A DNA stretch of 64,000 bases from positions 62,001 through 126,000 of the forward strand of contig NZ_FNZM01000005.1 of NCBI RefSeq assembly GCF_900109265.1. The letters are read 5' to 3'. Below, one piece after another: positions 15,755 to 24,713 of the stretch. This DNA comes from Paraburkholderia tropica (GTDB lineage Bacteria; Pseudomonadota; Gammaproteobacteria; Burkholderiales; Burkholderiaceae). Position numbers and translations under genes: made by a program. The stretch's first letter is position 1. Every line of letters starts with the position of its first letter. The notes beneath the pieces were generated by a model. That model had not been told where the DNA came from and ran no database searches. It saw nothing but the letters and a program-made list of their open reading frames with translations.

Positions 15755-17307
15755 CCCAGTTCCCAGTCGGTTGACGACGCCGGATGCGCATCCGACACCG
15801 CATCGGCGGACGCGTCCGCGTAGGCGTGCGTCGCCGCAGCGGCTGCCGCCTGTTCGGCCTGTTCGGCCTGCGCCGCATGGTGCGCGTAAGCGTCGGCGGC
15901 GCGGGCGGCCTGACCCGCGCCGCCTGCTCCACCTGCACCACCGGCGATGCCACCGCCGATTTCGCGGATCGACAATCCGGCCAGCGCGAGTCCGAGCGCC
16001 GCGATGCGTCCGCGCAGCACCTCGCTGTGCGCCGTCAGTTGCTGCGCGCCGCCGGGGCTGGCCTGCACGCGCACGGCGAGCGCCGATCCGGTGAGCGTGA
16101 GTTCCGCGTCGACGGTGCCGAGCGACGGCAGCGCGAGCGTCAGGCGCGTGCGCCACGGCGTGTCGTCGTCGGCGCTGCGGCGCGGGCCGCGCTGGTTGTG
16201 GACCTCGTGGGCGTCGTAGTCTTCCTGCTGGATGCTCCAGTCGAGACGCACGCCGGGCCACGCCTCGCCGGTCCAGCGGAATTCGCCGGTCGCGAGCAGA
16301 TCGAGTTGCTGACGCACGATCGGCAGCAGCGCCTGATGGACGCCCGCCGCCGTGCCCGCCTGGGTGTGCAGCGCGGGCAGCAGCGTGTCGCCGAGCAAGG
16401 TGTTCGCGCGCGCGGCGTTCTGCGAGGCGGCGTTGCCCGCGTCGGCGCCCGTCGTGCCGGCGGTGTTGCGCGGCTGGGCGGACGCCGCATCGGCGGCGGC
16501 GCGCGCGGCCGTCTGCGAGGCGGACGGCACGTCGGTCCAGAACACGTCGTCGATGTCGTCGGCGGCGCTGCTCCAGTCGAGCGGCAATTGCGTGCCCGCG
16601 AGCCGGTTCTGCGGTTCGTCGGCGAGTTCGGCGGGCGAGCGCTGGCCTTGCAGCCATTGCGCGAGATGCGATTCGTAGAACAGGCCGCTCGACGCGACCG
16701 TCTGCGCGAGCGCCGCCGTCAGCGCGGCCACGGGGCCGGATTGGGCCGCGAGCGCGGCGCCCTGCGTGCCTTGTGCGTTGCCGGTGGCCTGCGCGGCGTT
16801 GCCTGGTGTGGCTTGATTCGCGGCATCGGCGGCGTTGGCCGCGCCGGTCGTTCCGGTTGCCCCAGCCGCCCCGTTCACGCCATTCGCGCCCGCTTGCGCC
16901 GTCGCCGCGAGATCCGCGAGCAAGGCGCTTTCGAGCGCGGCTTCGGCCTGCGCGAGTCCCGGCAGCGGCAAATTGGCGTTGGTGGCGGTATTGGCGGCCG
17001 CGCCCGGATCGGCGCCCGGATCGGCGCCCGGATTGGCCCAGACGGGCGCGCTGCCGACCACGGCGGGCGTGGCGTCGCCGCCCGAGCGGATGATCGCGTC
17101 GAGCGCGAGCGCGACGGCCGACAGCTCGGTTTGCGCCGACGCCTGCGGCGAATTGACGGCCTGCGCCTCGGGCAGCGCGGTGACGCCGCCCGCCAGCGCG
17201 GACACGCCCGCCTGCGCGGTGCCGGCGCTGCCTTGCGCGCCGGTCGGGCCCAGCGCGCCTACGCGGCTCGCGATCAGCGCGGCGGCGCTCGTGTCGATTC
17301 CGTTCAT
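15751..17307 (-). CDS. FliK-like (hook-length control C-terminal domain) protein
   Basis: A 518-residue protein with a long Ala/Gly/Pro-rich N-terminal part and a C-terminal Flg_hook-type domain (ARLTLALPSLGTVDAELTLTGSALAVRVQA… then SEVLRGRIAALGLALAGLSIREIGGG). It is a second FliK-type protein besides the canonical one at 24714–26216. Between about residues 90 and 100 the protein reads PGADPGADPGA, encoded by a 12-bp tandem repeat (17000–17035). It overlaps the FlhB-CC-like gene by 4 bp and lies behind fliS and fliT, probably read from the same FliA promoter. Hook-length or substrate-switch function is inferred from the domain. Confidence 0.8.
   Translation of the reverse strand: MNGIDTSAAALIASRVGALGPTGAQGSAGTAQAGVSALAGGVTALPEAQAVNSPQASAQTELSAVALALDAIIRSGGDATPAVVGSAPVWANPGADPGADPGAAANTATNANLPLPGLAQAEAALESALLADLAATAQAGANGVNGAAGATGTTGAANAADAANQATPGNAAQATGNAQGTQGAALAAQSGPVAALTAALAQTVASSGLFYESHLAQWLQGQRSPAELADEPQNRLAGTQLPLDWSSAADDIDDVFWTDVPSASQTAARAAADAASAQPRNTAGTTGADAGNAASQNAARANTLLGDTLLPALHTQAGTAAGVHQALLPIVRQQLDLLATGEFRWTGEAWPGVRLDWSIQQEDYDAHEVHNQRGPRRSADDDTPWRTRLTLALPSLGTVDAELTLTGSALAVRVQASPGGAQQLTAHSEVLRGRIAALGLALAGLSIREIGGGIAGGAGGAGGAGQAARAADAYAHHAAQAEQAEQAAAAAATHAYADASADAVSDAHPASSTDWELG
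17000..17035. repeat. Three-copy 12-bp tandem repeat inside the FliK-like gene
   Basis: GCGCCCGGATCG repeated three times (last copy ends TTG), keeping the reading frame and coding Pro-Gly-Ala-Asp/Asn repeats in the disordered part of the protein. Confidence 0.85.
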
Positions 17308-17443
17308 GCGGAGCGTGGGGCCAGTTCAGTGGCCGGGTTCGGCTCCCGGTCCGGGGCGCCGACGTCGTCAGCCGGTTTCAGGGGACGTTCCAGAATGGGC
17401 GGTGCCCGGCGCGCTGCGCCGGCAGGTCCGCCGCGGCCTGCGG

Positions 17444-17776
17444 CTAGCGCGCGCCGTACAGCTCCTGCAGGACCCGCGCGGGCTGCGCCGTGCCTTGAAA
17501 GAGCGCCGACAGGCGCGCCATGCACGGACTCGCGAGGTCGCGGATCGCTGCGTCGTCGGCGAGGATCTGCCGGATCAGCTCGTATTTGCGCGCGCGCTCG
17601 GTGGTGCTGAGCCGGACGCCGAGATCGGCGTCCTTGAGCGCTTCGACGAGGTGGCGGTATTCCTCCTGGAGGCCGATCAGATCGTTCCAGTGTGCGCCGC
17701 GCGCCGCGCTGAGCATCTGCCCAGACACTGCCGCGATCGCTTCATAGTGGGCGAAGTAGTCTGCTTTCGAACTCAT
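17444..17776 (-). CDS. fliT: Flagellar export chaperone FliT
   Basis: A 110-residue helical protein with the FliT pattern (YEAIAAVSGQMLSAARGAHWNDLIGLQEEYRHLVEALKDAD, then RKYELIRQILADDAAIRDLASPCMARL). FliT is the export chaperone of the filament cap FliD and in enterobacteria also acts on FlhDC. It is placed immediately after fliS with a 4-bp ATGA overlap, the standard fliST order. Its 110 residues are normal for the family. A 136-bp gap separates it from the FliK-like gene. Confidence 0.88.
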   Translation of the reverse strand: MSSKADYFAHYEAIAAVSGQMLSAARGAHWNDLIGLQEEYRHLVEALKDADLGVRLSTTERARKYELIRQILADDAAIRDLASPCMARLSALFQGTAQPARVLQELYGAR

Positions 17777-18225
17777 CTCGTCAATGAGCCGGACGAAGGC
17801 CCGGATGCCCGCTGCTGCTGGGCCATCTGTTCCACCTCCGGCGCAATCCCCAACCAGGCTTCCTCGAGCGTTGCCAGCAGGCCATCGACTTCGACCAGCA
17901 TGGACTCGCTCTGTTGAATATTCGCTTCGAGCAAACGTCGCGTCATGTAGCTGTAGAGTGCATTCAGGCGCTGCGCGATTTCCCCGCCCGCCTCGACGTT
18001 CAACGCCAGCTGAAGCCCGCTTTCGACGATCCGGATGGCCTTGCCGATCGCCTCGCCACGCGGCCCCACGTTGCCCATCTGCAGATGCAGGCGGGCTTGC
18101 GCAATCGCCTTGCGCGCGCCTTCGTACAGGAGCGCGATCAGCTTGTGCGGACTGGCGCCCATAATCCCCGTTTCGACACCGACGCGTGCATAGGCGTTGG
18201 CTCCAGATTGGGCAGGGGAAAACAT
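17773..18225 (-). CDS. fliS: Flagellin export chaperone FliS
   Basis: A 150-residue FliS: YARVGVETGIMGASPHKLIALLYEGARKAIAQA matches the conserved N-terminal Tyr-rich and 'SPHKLI.LLY.GA' signature. The middle (GEIAQRLNALYSYMTRRLLEANIQQ) is the family's flagellin-binding helix. FliS keeps flagellin FliC monomeric until export. A strong AAGGAGAA ribosome site precedes the ATG at 18225. A FliA promoter about 90 bp upstream makes this a late gene that heads the fliST/FliK-like/FlhB-like unit. Confidence 0.95.
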   Translation of the reverse strand: MFSPAQSGANAYARVGVETGIMGASPHKLIALLYEGARKAIAQARLHLQMGNVGPRGEAIGKAIRIVESGLQLALNVEAGGEIAQRLNALYSYMTRRLLEANIQQSESMLVEVDGLLATLEEAWLGIAPEVEQMAQQQRASGPSSGSLTR

Positions 18226-18312
18226 CGGCGCTTCTCCTTCGAACGTGCGGCTGTGGAATCGGTGCGTCCGGACCCGCGCCGCCCGTAGGCGCGCGAACCG
18301 GTTCTAGCCGTG

Positions 18313-18340
18313 TTATCGGAAAGTATGAGGAGAAGCTTTA
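18313..18340 (-). promoter_or_regulatory. Sigma-28 (FliA) promoter of fliS
   Basis: On the minus strand TAAA, 16 bp, TCCGATAA. It differs from the consensus TAAA-N15-GCCGATAA by one base and one bp of spacing. It lies in the fliE–fliS gap, about 80 bp before the fliS start. Confidence 0.82.
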
Positions 18341-18377
18341 ATGGGCTGACAGTCGGAAGGGGTTCGCGCGTCCCGGC

Positions 18378-18713
18378 TTACACCTGAATCTGCATGATGT
18401 CGGTGTAGGCCGCGACGAGCTTGTTGCGCACCTGCAGGCCGAACTGGAAGCCGATATTGGCCTTCTGCATGTCGACCATGACATCGTTGAGCGAAACGTT
18501 GCTGGCCCCCAATTCGAACGCCTGCGACTCGCCGACGGCCTTCTGCTGATCGTCGCTGATCTTGTCGAGCGACGCCTTGAGCGCCGCGGCGAACTCGCCG
18601 CCGCTCGCCGCACCCGAGCCGGATTCAGCCGCCGTGGCGCTGCCCGCGGCCTGGGCGGCCATGGCCTGCATCTGCGCTAGCGCCGACGTGAGTGGGTTGA
18701 CTGGCACCGTCAT
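18378..18713 (-). CDS. fliE: Flagellar hook–basal body complex protein FliE
   Basis: A 111-residue FliE, the junction protein between the MS ring and proximal rod. The conserved C-terminal half is clear: [52 protein letters not shown]. The start at 18713 has GGAG upstream; longer in-frame starts would add a Pro/Gly-rich stretch that looks like untranslated leader. The gene is divergent from fliF with a shared FlhDC-like box, and its leader contains a GC hairpin. Confidence 0.95.
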   Translation of the reverse strand: MTVPVNPLTSALAQMQAMAAQAAGSATAAESGSGAASGGEFAAALKASLDKISDDQQKAVGESQAFELGASNVSLNDVMVDMQKANIGFQFGLQVRNKLVAAYTDIMQIQV

Positions 18714-18765
18714 GTTTGCTCCACGATAAAGAGAGTTGCGCGGCGGCGGCGGCCCGCGCAACCCC

Positions 18766-18799
18766 GGTCCGGGTGCGCGGGGGGCGACGCCCCCGGACC
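18766..18799. other. GC-rich hairpin in the fliE leader
   Basis: GGTCCGGG (18766–18773) and its complement CCCGGACC (18792–18799) can form a stem with an inner GC-rich stem. It lies about 50 bp before the fliE start and would be in its 5' UTR. Confidence 0.4.
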
Positions 18800-18866
18800 C
18801 GGTCCGCGTACGCAGGGTGCCGAGTCTGCGAGAAATATAGCAGTCGGACATTTTGAGCAGCCCCGA

Positions 18867-18892
18867 AACTAGGGGGAAAACCCGGCTCTATT
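18867..18892. promoter_or_regulatory. FlhDC-box-like element between fliE and fliF
   Basis: AACTAGG-N12-CTCTATT, with the right half CTATTC and the A-run/C-run core shared with the elements upstream of fliL and flgA. It resembles the E. coli FlhDC consensus AATAGCG-N10–12-CGCTATT and lies between divergent fliE and fliF. Confidence 0.6.
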
Positions 18893-18994
18893 CGCGCAAT
18901 CGGCTTGCCACGGCTCTCGGATAATCCCTGTCGTGAAAGTCTCTGCCGCGCGCGCGCCGCAGGGACGTGCAAGTCTCCCGGAGAAACCCGTCGC

Positions 18995-20788
18995 ATGGAT
19001 TCGTCTGCCAACTCTTTGATCAACCCCGACGCCCGCATGGGCCTCGCCACCAGCGGCGCCGCCACAGGCGCCGGTGGCGCGGCATCCGGCGCCGCGGACG
19101 ACCTGGGCGGCGGCTTCGCGCAGCGCCTCGGTTCGCTCTCGTCGCTGCGCAGCGTGCGCGGCAACCCGCGTGCGCCGCTGATCGTCGCCGTCGCCGTGCT
19201 CGTCGCGGTGGTCGCGGGCCTCGTGCTGTGGTCGCGCGCGCCGGACTACAAGGTGCTCTACAGCAACCTGTCCGACCGTGACGGCGGCTCCATCATCACG
19301 GCGCTGCAAGCCGCCAACGTGCCCTACAAGCTGTCCGACGGCGGCGGCGCCATTCTGGTGCCGTCCGAGCAGGTCAACGAAATGCGCCTGCGCCTTGCGC
19401 AGCAAGGCCTGCCGAAGAACGGTTCGGTCGGCTTCGAACTGATGGACAACCAGAAGTTCGGCATCAGCCAGTTCGCCGAGCAGGTCAATTACCAGCGCGC
19501 CCTCGAAGGCGAACTCGAACAGACCATCCAGTCGATCCAGAGCGTCAAGTCGGCGCGCGTGCATCTGGCCATTCCGAAGCCCTCGGTGTTCGTGCGCGAG
19601 CGCGAAGCGCCTTCGGCGTCGGTGCTCGTCAATCTGTATCCGGGCCGCGTGCTCGACGAAGGCCAGGTGGCCGCGGTCACGCACATGATTTCGTCGGCCG
19701 TGCCCGATCTGCCGGTGCGCAACGTCACCGTGGTCGACCAGGACGGCAATCTGCTCACGCAAAGCGCCGCCAGCGCGGGCCTCGACGCCTCGCAGCTCAA
19801 GTACGTGCGCCAGATCGAACACGACACCCAGTCGCGCATCGACGCGATCCTCGCGCCGCTGTTCGGCTCGGGCAACGCGCGCTCGCAGGTCAGCGCCGAC
19901 GTGGACTTCTCGAAGCTCGAACAGACCTCGGAGAACTACGGCCCGAACGCCAATCCGCAGCAGGCCTCGATCCGCAGCCAGCAGCAGAACATCGCCACCG
20001 ACATGCAGCAGTCGGGCGCGGGCGGCGTGCCGGGCGCGCTCTCGAACCAGCCGCCGCAGCCGGCCTCGGCGCCGATCAACGCGCCCGCGGGCGCGAGCGG
20101 CGCGGCCGCCTCGACGCCGATTTCGGATCACCGCGACACCACCACGAACTACGAGCTGGACAAGACGGTGCGTCACTTCCAGCAGTCGCCGGGCGACATC
20201 AAGCGCCTCTCGGTGGCCGTGATCGTGAACTATCAGCAGAAGGTGGACGCCAAGGGTCACGCCACGATGCAGCCGCTCGACGCACAGAAGCTCGCGCAGG
20301 TCGAACAGCTCGTGAAGGACGCGATGGGCTACGACATCAAGCGCGGCGACTCGGTGAACGTGGTCAACGCCGCGTTCCAGACCGACGTCGATCCGAACGC
20401 CAACCTGCCGTGGTGGCGCCAGCCGGACATGATCGCGCTGGCCAAGCAGATCGCAACCTGGCTCGGCATCGGCGCGGTGGCCCTGTTCCTGTACTTCGTG
20501 ATGGTGAAGCCGGCGCTGCGCCGCGCCTTCCCGCCGCCGGAACCGGTTGCCGCCGCCGCGGGCCCGGCGCTCGGGGGCGACGCCGAGCCGCTCCTGCTGG
20601 ACGGCCTGCCGCAAGTCGAGAAGATCGAAGGCACGGGCGGCGTGGTCGAGGGCGACAGCGATCTGCTGGCCCTCGAAAACGAGAAACAGAAGTTCGAACG
20701 CAACCTGGAATTCGCGCGCAACATCGCGCGCCAGGATCCGAAGATTGTCGCAACCGTTGTCAAGAGCTGGGTGAACGATGAGCGCTGA
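18995..20788 (+). CDS. fliF: Flagellar MS-ring protein FliF
   Basis: A 597-residue FliF forming the MS ring in the inner membrane. TM1 is at residues 61–79 (PLIVAVAVLVAVVAGLVLW). The ring-building domains follow (YKVLYSNLSDRDGGSIITALQAANVPYK…; KSARVHLAIPKPSVFVRE). TM2 is near 485–505 (IATWLGIGAVALFLYFVMV), and the C-terminal FliG-binding tail NIARQDPKIVATVVKSWV ends the protein. Start at 18995 is supported by CCGGAGAA. It overlaps fliG by 11 bp and heads fliFGHIJ(K). The C-terminal linker is Ala/Pro-rich. Confidence 0.97.
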   Translation: MDSSANSLINPDARMGLATSGAATGAGGAASGAADDLGGGFAQRLGSLSSLRSVRGNPRAPLIVAVAVLVAVVAGLVLWSRAPDYKVLYSNLSDRDGGSIITALQAANVPYKLSDGGGAILVPSEQVNEMRLRLAQQGLPKNGSVGFELMDNQKFGISQFAEQVNYQRALEGELEQTIQSIQSVKSARVHLAIPKPSVFVREREAPSASVLVNLYPGRVLDEGQVAAVTHMISSAVPDLPVRNVTVVDQDGNLLTQSAASAGLDASQLKYVRQIEHDTQSRIDAILAPLFGSGNARSQVSADVDFSKLEQTSENYGPNANPQQASIRSQQQNIATDMQQSGAGGVPGALSNQPPQPASAPINAPAGASGAAASTPISDHRDTTTNYELDKTVRHFQQSPGDIKRLSVAVIVNYQQKVDAKGHATMQPLDAQKLAQVEQLVKDAMGYDIKRGDSVNVVNAAFQTDVDPNANLPWWRQPDMIALAKQIATWLGIGAVALFLYFVMVKPALRRAFPPPEPVAAAAGPALGGDAEPLLLDGLPQVEKIEGTGGVVEGDSDLLALENEKQKFERNLEFARNIARQDPKIVATVVKSWVNDER

Positions 20789-21773
20789 AGGAGCTGTCAA
20801 GAGCGCACTGCTGCTCATGTCGATCGGCGAGGAAGAGGCCTCTCAGGTCTTCAAGTTCCTCGGGCCGCGCGAAGTGCAGAAGATCGGCGCGGCGATGGCC
20901 GCGCTGAAGAACGTCAAGCGCGAAGAGATCGACGCGGTGCTGCACGAGTTCGTCAAGGAAGCCGAGCAGCACACGGCGCTGTCGCTCGACTCGAACGACT
21001 ACATCCGCAGCGTGCTGACCAAGGCGCTCGGCGAGGACAAGGCCGGTGCGGTGATCGACCGCATTCTGCAAGGCGGCGACACGAGCGGTATCGAAGGCCT
21101 GAAGTGGATGGACTCGGGCTCGGTCGCGGAACTCATCAAGAACGAGCACCCGCAGATCATCGCCACGATCCTGGTTCACCTCGACCGCGATCAGGCGTCC
21201 GAAATCGCCTCCTGCTTCACGGAGCGTCTGCGTAACGACGTGCTGCTGCGTATCGCCACGCTCGACGGCATCCAGCCGCAGGCGCTGCGCGAACTCGACG
21301 ACGTGCTCATGGGCCTGCTGTCGGGCAGCGACAACCTCAAGCGCAGCCCGATGGGCGGCATCCGCACGGCCGCCGAAATCCTGAACTTCATGACGAGCCA
21401 GCACGAGGAAGGCGTGATCGAAACGGTCCGCCAGTACGACGCCGAGCTTGCCCAGAAGATCATCGACCAGATGTTCGTGTTCGAGAACCTGCTGGATCTC
21501 GAAGACCGCGCGATTCAGCTGCTGCTCAAGGAAGTCGAGTCCGAATCGCTCATCATCTCGCTCAAGGGCGCCCCGCCCGCGCTGCGCCAGAAGTTCCTCG
21601 CGAACATGTCGCAGCGCGCCGCGGAACTGCTCGCCGAAGACCTGGACGCGCGCGGCCCCGTGCGCGTTTCGGAAGTCGAAGCGCAGCAGCGGCGTATCCT
21701 GCAGATCGTGCGCAACCTCGCCGAAAGCGGCCAGATCGTGATCGGCGGCAAGGCAGAAGACGCTTATGTCTGA
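20778..21773 (+). CDS. fliG: Flagellar motor switch protein FliG
   Basis: A 331-residue FliG, the rotor protein that couples the MS ring to the C ring and contacts the stator. The N-terminal domain starts AVKSALLLMSIGEEEASQVFKFL. The middle domain has EHPQIIATILVHL (EHPQ motif) near 127. The C-terminal torque domain includes MFVFENLLDLEDRAIQLLLKEVESESLIISLKGA, with the charged residues that interact with MotA. It overlaps fliF by 11 bp and fliH by 8 bp. Confidence 0.98.
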   Translation: MSAEGAVKSALLLMSIGEEEASQVFKFLGPREVQKIGAAMAALKNVKREEIDAVLHEFVKEAEQHTALSLDSNDYIRSVLTKALGEDKAGAVIDRILQGGDTSGIEGLKWMDSGSVAELIKNEHPQIIATILVHLDRDQASEIASCFTERLRNDVLLRIATLDGIQPQALRELDDVLMGLLSGSDNLKRSPMGGIRTAAEILNFMTSQHEEGVIETVRQYDAELAQKIIDQMFVFENLLDLEDRAIQLLLKEVESESLIISLKGAPPALRQKFLANMSQRAAELLAEDLDARGPVRVSEVEAQQRRILQIVRNLAESGQIVIGGKAEDAYV

Positions 21774-22449
21774 CGAAGCCTCACAACCGTTGCACCGTCA
21801 ACTCTCGGCGTATCAGCGCTGGGAGATGGCGTGCTTCGATCCGCCTCCGCCTCCCCCGCCGCCGCCCACGCCGGACGAAACGGCGGAGTTCGAGGCGGAA
21901 CTGCAGCGTATCCGCGACAACGCCCACCAGGCCGGTCTGACGTCCGGCCACGTGGCGGGCCAGGCGCTCGGCTACCAGGCCGGCTACGACCAGGGCCAGA
22001 AGCAGGGTTTCGAACAGGGACTCGGCGAGGCGCGCGCCGTGGCGGCGCAGTTGTCGGCGATCGCGCAACGTTTTTCCGACGCGCTGACGACCGCCGAAGC
22101 GGGCGTGGCCGAAACGCTCGTCGAGCTGGCGCTCGACATCGCCCAGCAGGTGGTCCGCCAGCATGTACAGCACGACCCGACGGCGCTGCTCGCCGCGGCG
22201 CGTGAAGTGCTCGCGCACGAGCCGCAGTTGTCCGGCTCGCCGCAACTGGTGGTGAGCCCGGCCGATCTGCCGGTGGTCGAGGCCTATCTCCTCGAAGATT
22301 TGCAGGCGCGCGGCTGGACCGTGCGCACCGACGCCTCGCTGGAACGCGGCGGCTGCCGTGCGCAGGCCGCCACCGGCGAGACGGACGCGGGCATCGGCAC
22401 GCGCTGGGAGCGCGTCGCCGCAGCGCTCGGGAAGGCGCGGCCATGGTGA
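21766..22449 (+). CDS. fliH: Flagellar assembly protein FliH
   Basis: A 227-residue FliH, the stator-like regulator of the export ATPase FliI. Residues 24–30 are a Pro stretch (PPPPPPP). The GxxxG-rich helix [30 protein letters not shown] is characteristic of FliH/YscL. The C-terminal domain has the family [21 protein letters not shown] and the [13 protein letters not shown] region. It overlaps fliG and fliI, consistent with a single transcript. Confidence 0.95.
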   Translation: MSDEASQPLHRQLSAYQRWEMACFDPPPPPPPPPTPDETAEFEAELQRIRDNAHQAGLTSGHVAGQALGYQAGYDQGQKQGFEQGLGEARAVAAQLSAIAQRFSDALTTAEAGVAETLVELALDIAQQVVRQHVQHDPTALLAAAREVLAHEPQLSGSPQLVVSPADLPVVEAYLLEDLQARGWTVRTDASLERGGCRAQAATGETDAGIGTRWERVAAALGKARPW

Positions 22450-24158
22450 ATTCGGCGCTGCATCAGACCGTGCATCAGGCGATCCACACGGGCGGCCTCA
22501 CGCCGCTCGAACAGGAACTGGCGCTCGCCTCGTTCGGCCCCGGCGTGCACGACGCGGCCCAGACCGACGGCATGCTGGTCGACGGCGACTCCGAATTCGT
22601 GCTGCCCGACCTGCCGCACTTTCCCGCACCGAATTTTTCCGCCGACATGGGCGCGGCGGCCGAGCGTCTCGCCGGCCTGCCCGCCGCGCCGGACAGCCCG
22701 GCACCAGGCCTCGCGCCCGAACCCGTGCTTGCGCCCGCGCCGGCTCCGTACACGCCGCCCGCGAATTTCGACCCGGACAATCCGCATCACGCGAGCTGGA
22801 AGGCGCGCCTGAACAGCGTGCGCGAGCGCAACGCCCTCGCGCTGCCGCTGCGCGGCTGCGGCCGCCTCACGCGCGCCGCCGGTCTCGTGCTCGAAGCCGT
22901 GGGCCTGCGCCTCGCCGTGGGCGCGGAAGTCGTGATCGAACTCCCGCCGGGCAGCTCGCTGCCGATGGCCGAAGCCGAAGTGGTGGGCTTTTCCGGCGAC
23001 AAGCTGTTCCTGATGCCGACCACCGAAGTCGCGGGCCTGCTGCCGGGCGCGCGCGTGTGGCCGCTCGAAAGCGCGCCGATCGCCGATCCGATGGCGGGCG
23101 CCAAGCGCCTGCCGGTCGGCTGGGGCATGCTGGGCCGCGTGGTCGACGCCTCGGGCAAGCCGCTCGACGGCTTCGGCCCGATCAACACGGAAGCCGACGC
23201 GCCGCTCACCGCGCCCGTCATCAACCCGCTGAACCGCGAGCCGATCCACAAGGTGCTCGACGTCGGCGTGCGCGCGATCAACGCGCTGCTCACGGTCGGG
23301 CGCGGCCAGCGCATGGGCCTGTTCGCGGGCTCGGGCGTCGGTAAATCGGTGCTGCTCGGCACGATGGCCCGCGCCACCAGCGCCGAAGTCATCGTGATCG
23401 GACTGATCGGCGAGCGGGGCCGCGAAGTGAAGGAATTCATCGAGCAGATCCTCGGCGAGGAAGGGCTCGCGCGCTCGGTGGTGGTGGCCGCGCCGGCCGA
23501 CGTCTCGCCGCTGCTGCGCATGCAGGCCGCCGCGTACACGACCTCGCTGGCCGAATATTTCCGCGATCAGGGCAAGCACGTGCTGCTGCTGATGGATTCG
23601 CTCACGCGTTACGCGATGGCGCAGCGCGAGATCGCGCTGGCGATCGGCGAGCCGCCCGCGACCAAGGGCTATCCGCCCTCGGTGTTCGCGAAGCTGCCCG
23701 CGCTCGTCGAGCGCACCGGCAACGGCCCCGAAGGCGGCGGCTCGATCACGGCGTTCTACACCGTGCTCACCGAAGGCGACGACCAGCAGGACCCGATCGC
23801 CGACTCGGCGCGCGCGATTCTGGACGGCCACATCGTGCTGTCGCGCGCGCTCGCCGAAGCCGGTCACTATCCGGCCATCGACATCGAAGCGTCGATCAGC
23901 CGCGCGATGACGGCGCTGATCGACGACCAGCATCTGAACCAGACGCGCGCGTTCAAGCAGATGCTCTCGCGCTACCAGCGCAACCGCGATCTCATCAACG
24001 TCGGCGCGTACGTGAGCGGGCGCGACGCCGTGCTCGACCGCGCCATTGCACTTTATCCGCGCATCGAGGCCTTTCTTCAGCAGGGCTTTCGCGAAAGCGC
24101 GAACTACGATCAGAGCGTCGATATGCTCGGCGCGCTCATTGGACAGGGGAATAGATGA
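22443..24158 (+). CDS. fliI: Flagellum-specific ATPase FliI
   Basis: A 571-residue type III export ATPase that energises substrate unfolding with FliH and FliJ. Walker A is AGSGVGKS at 295–302; Walker B is in [13 protein letters not shown] near 385; the catalytic-loop segment [13 protein letters not shown] and the [23 protein letters not shown] segment are intact. It is about 110 residues longer than typical FliI because of a Pro/Ala-rich N-terminal extension (residues 1–115) before the conserved core. The ATG is coupled to the fliH stop. Confidence 0.96.
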   Translation: MVNSALHQTVHQAIHTGGLTPLEQELALASFGPGVHDAAQTDGMLVDGDSEFVLPDLPHFPAPNFSADMGAAAERLAGLPAAPDSPAPGLAPEPVLAPAPAPYTPPANFDPDNPHHASWKARLNSVRERNALALPLRGCGRLTRAAGLVLEAVGLRLAVGAEVVIELPPGSSLPMAEAEVVGFSGDKLFLMPTTEVAGLLPGARVWPLESAPIADPMAGAKRLPVGWGMLGRVVDASGKPLDGFGPINTEADAPLTAPVINPLNREPIHKVLDVGVRAINALLTVGRGQRMGLFAGSGVGKSVLLGTMARATSAEVIVIGLIGERGREVKEFIEQILGEEGLARSVVVAAPADVSPLLRMQAAAYTTSLAEYFRDQGKHVLLLMDSLTRYAMAQREIALAIGEPPATKGYPPSVFAKLPALVERTGNGPEGGGSITAFYTVLTEGDDQQDPIADSARAILDGHIVLSRALAEAGHYPAIDIEASISRAMTALIDDQHLNQTRAFKQMLSRYQRNRDLINVGAYVSGRDAVLDRAIALYPRIEAFLQQGFRESANYDQSVDMLGALIGQGNR

Positions 24159-24613
24159 TGACCCGGCAGACCGCATTGCAGACCCTGATCGGCCTCGCGC
24201 AGGACGACGTCGACGCCGCCACGCAGAAGCTCGGCCGCGTGCAGCGCGAACGCGCGGAGATCGAGAAGCAGCTGAAGTCGCTGATCGACTACCGCGACGA
24301 GTACCATACGCGCTTCACCGAGTCGGCCCGCAAGGGCATGGCCGCGGGCAACGTGCGCAACTTCCAGGCGTTCATCGACACGCTCGACGCCGCCATCGAG
24401 CAGCAGCGCCGCTTGCTCGAGCAGGCGACGCAGCGCGTCGAGGCCACGAAGCCCGAGTGGCTGCGCACCAAGCAGAAGCTCGGCTCGTACGAGGTGCTGC
24501 AGTCGCGCCAGGACGCCGTGCAGGCGCGCGTGGAAGCCAAACGCGAGCAGCGCGATTCCGATGAATTCGCCGCCCGCGCGCTGCGCATGCGCGCGTCGCA
24601 GCATCATTCATGA
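24155..24613 (+). CDS. fliJ: Flagellar export protein FliJ
   Basis: A 152-residue coiled-coil protein ([33 protein letters not shown], then ETNTG-free helical heptads to the Arg-rich C-terminus). Its size, composition and place after fliI identify FliJ, the FliI/FlhA-binding escort of the export gate. The start is at 24155 or 24158; the first ATG overlaps the fliI stop. Confidence 0.9.
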   Translation: MMTRQTALQTLIGLAQDDVDAATQKLGRVQRERAEIEKQLKSLIDYRDEYHTRFTESARKGMAAGNVRNFQAFIDTLDAAIEQQRRLLEQATQRVEATKPEWLRTKQKLGSYEVLQSRQDAVQARVEAKREQRDSDEFAARALRMRASQHHS

Positions 24614-24713
24614 AGCGGGCCATCGAAGCCGTTAGCCGTATCCAGCCGTACCTATAACTCGCACAAAGATCCACCACGCGATCCACACCGTTACGTTATC
24701 CGGGGCAGACACC

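Noticed and set aside
16981..17040. 12-bp repeat as CRISPR-like array
   Set aside because: Units are contiguous, in frame and without spacers; it is coding low complexity.
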